This document shows, in pieces, positions 5,191-8,028 of a stretch of 8,028 bases of DNA (the stretch's first letter is position 1; each line of letters starts with the position of its first letter). Location of the stretch: contig DAOVFN010000025.1 of assembly GCA_030672885.1 (NCBI GenBank), positions 1-8,028 on the forward strand. Direction: 5' to 3'. The position numbers and the translations under genes were made by a program. The notes beneath the pieces were generated by a model, which worked only from the letters and a program-made list of their open reading frames with translations, ran no database searches and had not been told where the DNA came from. Origin of the DNA: Candidatus Aenigmatarchaeota archaeon (GTDB lineage Archaea > Aenigmatarchaeota > Aenigmatarchaeia > QMZP01).

Positions 5191-6165
5191 ATGGATACCA
5201 TGCCAGAGACCACGATTCTCACCCATGCAGACCCTGACGGCATATGCGCAGGAGCGGTTGCGCTGTCAAGGTTCCCTGGCTCCCGTGTGTTCTTTACCAG
5301 GCCCACATCGTTCTATTCAGACCTTCTACACACAGAATCCCAGAGGATTGTCATTACTGACATAGCCCTGACAAAACAGGACGCCCCCAGGATAGTCAGT
5401 CTTCTGAAGCAGAAAAAACATGATGGCGCAGAGATTCTCTATTTCGACCACCACACGATACCCCCCACGGTATCCAAGACCTCTGTCAAGAACAGCCTGA
5501 CACTCTATGTTCACTCCAAGAGGGCCAGCGCTTCAGAGCTCATATACAGGCACTACATGACGGACATCCCCAGGGAGAGGGTCTGGATTGCCATCTACGG
5601 CGCAATAGGCGACTATGCCGACGACACCCCATTTGTCATGGAGAGGATGATGAACTGGGACAGGAGGGCGCTCTTCTTTGAGGTCTCTGCCATATGCCTG
5701 GGAATAAAGAACGAGGAATTCTCGGGTTACGATGCCAAGAGGAGAATGGTCAGGACCCTGGCCAGGGGAGACAATCCCTCTGACATTCCGGGCCTGGTCA
5801 GGAGCGCCAAGAATGCCGTAAACCGCGAGTTCGAGCTCTATGAGATAATAAAGGACAAGGCCCAGTCCCATGGCAGGGTGGCCTATGTCAAGGACGTCCC
5901 CTCCTTTGGCTTCAGGGGCCCCTCGGCCCTCTTCGCAGCCACTGTCCGGGACTCCAGGCTCGGCATATGCGCCCACACCAGGGAGCGCTATGTGGACATA
6001 ACCATGCGGACCAGAGACTACTCCCTCAAACTCAATGTCCTGGCCGACAGGGCGGCCGAAAAGGTTGGTGGCTCAGGCGGCGGCCACGCCGCAGCGGCAG
6101 GGGCCAAGATACCCAAGGGAACCTTCAGGAAGTTCCTCGACGAACTGAACAGACAGATGAGATAG
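5191..6165 (+). CDS. DHH/DHHA1-family phosphoesterase (RecJ/NrnA-like)
   Basis: DHH enzymes hydrolyse phosphodiester bonds with a pair of metal ions; archaeal members act as exonucleases on single-stranded DNA or RNA, or as short-oligonucleotide RNases. The 324-residue translation has motif I THADPDG (His12, Asp14, Asp16), motif II Asp57 in ITDIAL, motif III DHH (86-88) in YFDHHTIP and motif IV GAIGDY (Asp141). The C-terminal DHHA1 substrate-binding domain ends with GGSGGGHAAAAG (293-304). No other domain is fused, so it is closer to the minimal NrnA/RecJ-core size than to bacterial RecJ. The ATG at 5191 is used; one at 5200 is also possible. No Shine-Dalgarno site is evident, in keeping with a very short leader. 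The last 191 bp (from 5976) are duplicated at 6815. The exact substrate cannot be told from sequence. Confidence 0.9.
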   Translation: MDTMPETTILTHADPDGICAGAVALSRFPGSRVFFTRPTSFYSDLLHTESQRIVITDIALTKQDAPRIVSLLKQKKHDGAEILYFDHHTIPPTVSKTSVKNSLTLYVHSKRASASELIYRHYMTDIPRERVWIAIYGAIGDYADDTPFVMERMMNWDRRALFFEVSAICLGIKNEEFSGYDAKRRMVRTLARGDNPSDIPGLVRSAKNAVNREFELYEIIKDKAQSHGRVAYVKDVPSFGFRGPSALFAATVRDSRLGICAHTRERYVDITMRTRDYSLKLNVLADRAAEKVGGSGGGHAAAAGAKIPKGTFRKFLDELNRQMR

Positions 6166-6166
6166 C
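5976..6166 (+). repeat. Direct repeat copy 1: 3' end of the DHH gene
   Basis: These 191 bp (the last 63 codons, stop and one further base) recur at 6815-6999 as 185 bp. Apart from the GCA/GGG-rich stretch near 6091-6105, where the second copy is 6 nt shorter, I find no mismatch. This copy is part of the intact gene. Confidence 0.95.
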
Positions 6167-6190
6167 ACCTGTTTCTAATCGCATGGAAAC

Positions 6191-6198
6191 TTTATATT
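6191..6198 (+). promoter_or_regulatory. TATA box of the FHA gene
   Basis: TTTATATT has its centre about 25 nt before position 6219, immediately upstream of the AAGGAGTG ribosome-binding site (6221-6228). The mRNA would have a leader of about 16 nt, arranged as for uppS. It shows the FHA gene can be transcribed independently of the DHH gene. Confidence 0.5.
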
Positions 6199-6234
6199 AG
6201 TTCCATCTATTACCATAACTAAGGAGTGAATAAT

Positions 6235-6645
6235 ATGCAAAAGTACTATCTGCGTGTCACCGATTCTGCGACAAAACTCAAGCAGCACTACCAACTAGAT
6301 AGTGGACTCTTCGGGATAGGCTTCAGTGGCTATGGCAACGACCTGGGATTTGATGCCAGCATATGTGGAAGGGTAAGAGACAGGTCAATTGGAGGAAAAA
6401 AGGGCATGCTTCCCCAATTATCAAGGGAACACTGCTCAATAACACCCGGAAGGGACGGCAGATACCTTCTCTGTGACATGGGCAGCAGGACCGGAACCTA
6501 TCTCAATGGAAAGAGAATCAGCAAAAAACGTGAGTGTGGTTTTGAAGCGCTGAACTCTGGCGACAAGATAGGGTTAATCCCTGACGGCCTGAAATACATG
6601 ATAGAGATGGAGTTCATTGCGATAGATGAGGCCCTTGGTGATTAA
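6235..6645 (+). CDS. FHA-domain protein
   Basis: FHA domains bind phosphothreonine peptides in signalling and complex assembly. In this 136-residue protein the core covers about residues 24-125: ICGRV with the conserved Gly-Arg (45-46), LSREHCSI with Ser63 and His66, CDMGSRTGTYLNGKRI with Asn91-Gly92, and LNSGDKIGL. These match the phosphopeptide-binding loop residues, so binding is probably intact. An unusually long insert (about residues 47-61, Gly/Lys-rich) lies between the GR and SREH motifs. The ATG at 6235 is preferred because GGAG precedes it by 10 nt or less and a TATA box fits; a GTG at 6226 overlaps that ribosome site. No kinase or partner gene is in view. The same frame remains coding-like after the TAA stop, so the protein may be a truncated form of a longer one. 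It is bracketed by two copies of the DHH 3' end. Confidence 0.85.
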   Translation: MQKYYLRVTDSATKLKQHYQLDSGLFGIGFSGYGNDLGFDASICGRVRDRSIGGKKGMLPQLSREHCSITPGRDGRYLLCDMGSRTGTYLNGKRISKKRECGFEALNSGDKIGLIPDGLKYMIEMEFIAIDEALGD

Positions 6646-6840
6646 ATACTGGACCCATATTCTCCTAGAATATACGACACCTGCAATGATATCGATATCG
6701 AACTCATGAAGGAGAGGATTGATGAGCTGCGTGCAGAACTGAGTGACCTTAACCCAATCGAACTATCCGCACACAAGAGGAAATACGCTCCCAGAGGACT
6801 ATTCGATTTCATTTCACCAGGGAGCGCTATGTGGACATAA
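6646..6840 (+). pseudogene. Coding-like in-frame continuation after the FHA stop codon
   Basis: Directly after the FHA stop, the same frame stays open for 64 codons (to TAA 6838-6840). The first 56 or so look like real protein: charged, helix-prone and with normal codon choice (for example MKERIDELRAELSDLNPIEL from ATG 6706, then KRKYAPRGLFDFIS). The frame then runs into the duplicated DHH segment at 6815 and ends in unrelated out-of-frame residues. Either the FHA protein once had this C-terminal tail and acquired a nonsense mutation plus truncation, or a separate small ORF starts at 6706 (about 44 residues). I see no good ribosome site for the latter. I do not recognise the tail. Confidence 0.45.
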
Positions 6841-6999
6841 CCATGCGGACCAGAGACTACTCCCTCAAACTCAATGTCCTGGCCGACAGGGCGGCCGAAA
6901 AGGTTGGTGGCTCAGGCGGCGGCCACGCCGCAGCAGCCAAGATACCCAAGGGAACCTTCAGGAAGTTCCTCGACGAACTGAACAGACAGATGAGATAGC
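6815..6999 (+). pseudogene. Duplicated 3' fragment of the DHH gene (repeat copy 2)
   Basis: This second copy of the DHH gene's last 61 codons and stop (TAG 6996-6998) has no 5' part. In the DHH frame there is no upstream start before a stop near 6751, only an internal ATG at 6842. It is 6 nt shorter than copy 1: the Ala-Ala-Ala-Ala-Gly-Ala-Lys codons are reduced to Ala-Ala-Ala-Ala-Lys, losing the conserved Gly of the DHHA1 GGGHxxAAG signature. The change needs at least two events, while the rest is identical, suggesting a young duplication without function as an enzyme. It ends 7 bp from the rqcH stop codon, so it also acts as the 3' flank of that gene. Confidence 0.85.
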
Positions 7000-7006
7000 G
7001 CCTGCG

Positions 7007-8028
7007 CTAAACTGCCTCTCCCGCATGCTCCACCAGGTCAGCCATCCCCGATGGCACGACCACCTGGAGTTCTTCGAGCGGGAGCTGCTCTATAATGTAG
7101 CGGTCATCCGGCCCGGCCTTCACCAGAATCCTGTTCTTGATTACCCTTGACAGCTCCAGCGATTTCTTGAACCCAGGCTTGAGCGTGACCATATAATCAG
7201 AGTTCTTCCTGACTGCCATGACAGGCCCCGACACCACCCTGGCCCTGCCGGCCTCCCGGTCCACCCTGATTCCCACCGCCAGCTTGAGCTCGAGGTTCCT
7301 GTACCACTCCCTCTCGCCATGTATCATAAAGCTTCCCTTGGGAAGGTACTGCCCCGACGGCGGGCTCTTGGATACCCTCTCCCTGGGAACCGAGAATATG
7401 TCTATTGTCCCCAGACCCCGGCTCCATGCCTTGGAATTGGCTGCAGAGAACTCCGCTGCCTCTCTCTTCGTCAGTTCAGAGACCTCAAGGTTCTGGGCCT
7501 TTATCACAACAAATGCCGCCCCTTGTATGTCGGCATGGAAGACTATGTCCTTAGGCTCTGTGTGCTTCTTGAGCAGGAGCTCGTTCTGATCGGCGCTCTT
7601 TCCCGCCACCACAAGGAATCCGTCTGATGAAAAGAACCACCTGAATCTCTCATACCACCTCTTCCTCTCTGGCTTCTGGGGAGCGCTTTCCTCTTCAGGC
7701 ACATCTTCCCTATTTTCATCCTCCTGTGCCTTCCCCTCTTCCACCACTGGCTTCTCCCTTGCAAAGAGCACGTTCTTGAAGTCTTCTACCATTACCCTTT
7801 CCTCTTCCTTCCCGGCCTCGGTCAGCTTCTCCTGGAATCCCCCGCCGACATCCTCGATACCGGACACCTTCTTCCTTGCCCACTTCACGTCCTCATAATA
7901 CCTTGCGGCGTTCTCCTCCACACTCTTATTGAGCTCTATCTCCACGGGCACGCCCCCCAGCTCCAGCACGACTAGGCCGTCTCCCTCCCTTATCTCCTTT
8001 CTCGACTCTGCCTCGAAAGTCTGCTCAC
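7007..8028 (-). CDS. rqcH: RqcH/NFACT-family ribosome quality control protein (5' end outside window)
   Basis: RqcH (archaeal/bacterial Rqc2) binds large ribosomal subunits carrying stalled peptidyl-tRNA and recruits tRNA to extend the nascent chain. The minus-strand frame is open from the window edge to TAG at 7007-7009, 339 residues, the C-terminal part of a family usually near 550-700 residues. In order: the end of the NFACT-N/helical region with VEIELNKSVEENAARYYED (near 7880-7950), a charged coiled-coil stretch, an acidic linker, then the NFACT-R domain: FRWFFSSDGFLVVAGKSADQ with NELL, VFHADIQGAAFVVIKA, FSAANSKAW and SPPSGQYLPKGSFMI. A C-terminal beta-rich part follows (ELKLAVGIRV, SGPVMAVRK, IIEQLPLEELQVVVPSG). 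The catalytic-type Asp-Arg of NFACT-N is beyond the window. The apparent GTG start at 7969 is internal, as homologous sequence continues upstream. Confidence 0.92.
   Translation of the reverse strand, partial: EQTFEAESRKEIREGDGLVVLELGGVPVEIELNKSVEENAARYYEDVKWARKKVSGIEDVGGGFQEKLTEAGKEEERVMVEDFKNVLFAREKPVVEEGKAQEDENREDVPEEESAPQKPERKRWYERFRWFFSSDGFLVVAGKSADQNELLLKKHTEPKDIVFHADIQGAAFVVIKAQNLEVSELTKREAAEFSAANSKAWSRGLGTIDIFSVPRERVSKSPPSGQYLPKGSFMIHGEREWYRNLELKLAVGIRVDREAGRARVVSGPVMAVRKNSDYMVTLKPGFKKSLELSRVIKNRILVKAGPDDRYIIEQLPLEELQVVVPSGMADLVEHAGEAV

Noticed and set aside
6688..6699. Palindrome GATATCGATATC
   Set aside because: It lies within the coding-like tail (codons for Asp-Ile-Asp-Ile) with no partner repeat; best explained as chance.
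6743..7150. 135-codon plus-strand ORF containing FHQGALCGHNHADQ
   Set aside because: It is an out-of-frame reading of the duplicated DHH 3' end that continues antisense through rqcH; the same wrong-frame peptide appears opposite copy 1 at 5967-6200.
7218..7627. Plus-strand ORFs of 123 and 102 codons
   Set aside because: They are antisense to the conserved NFACT-R domain.
1..8028. CRISPR array, transposase or toxin-antitoxin pair
   Set aside because: No regularly spaced direct repeats, no recombinase motifs and no paired small ORFs with such features were seen.

Overview
The window looks like part of an archaeal chromosome at roughly 50% GC. The evidence is an archaeal-type EF-1alpha, TATA-box promoters with leaderless or very short leaders, an archaeal RqcH/NFACT protein, a secreted protein with a PGF-pre-PGF module, and a tRNA interrupted by two bulge-helix-bulge type introns. 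The Cys/Trp-rich repeat surface protein and the tRNA intron outside the anticodon loop resemble what is known from small uncultivated archaea (DPANN-like, e.g. Micrarchaeota or Woesearchaeota). I cannot fix the lineage from sequence alone.

Layout, left to right. (1) 1-515, minus: C-terminally cut multi-pass membrane protein of unknown function. (2) 629-1339, plus: cis-prenyltransferase UppS, divergent from gene 1. (3) 1340-1540: weak hairpin, strong TATA box, a 22-codon leaderless upstream ORF and possible alternative hairpins ahead of a good Shine-Dalgarno site. (4) 1541-2830: EF-1alpha, then a clear hairpin plus T-run terminator. (5) 2929-4671: secreted, C-terminally anchored repeat protein. 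(6) 4672-4802: GC-rich short repeats and the tRNA's T-rich terminator. (7) 4803-4996, minus: tRNA-Ser(GGA) with a 30-nt anticodon-loop intron and an 81-nt T-loop intron. (8) 4975-5136, minus: an untracked 53-residue zinc-finger gene whose 3' end lies inside the tRNA. (9) 5191-6165, plus: DHH/DHHA1 phosphoesterase sharing one palindromic TATA box with gene 8. (10) 6235-6645, plus: FHA-domain protein followed, after one in-frame stop, by coding-like sequence. (11) 6815-6999: near-perfect second copy of the DHH gene's 3' end. (12) 7007-8028, minus: C-terminal half of RqcH.

Functional links. UppS makes the polyprenyl carrier used for archaeal N-glycosylation, and the surface protein has a linker packed with N-glycosylation sequons, so they plausibly act in one envelope pathway (inference). 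EF-1alpha, tRNA-Ser and RqcH all serve translation or its quality control. The most interesting spot is 4803-5190: one symmetric promoter appears to drive two genes in opposite directions, and the leftward transcript would carry a zinc-finger mRNA whose stop codon lies inside a doubly interrupted tRNA, so maturing the tRNA would destroy the mRNA end. The second is the DHH duplication bracketing the FHA gene, which resembles the scar of an insertion or tandem duplication.
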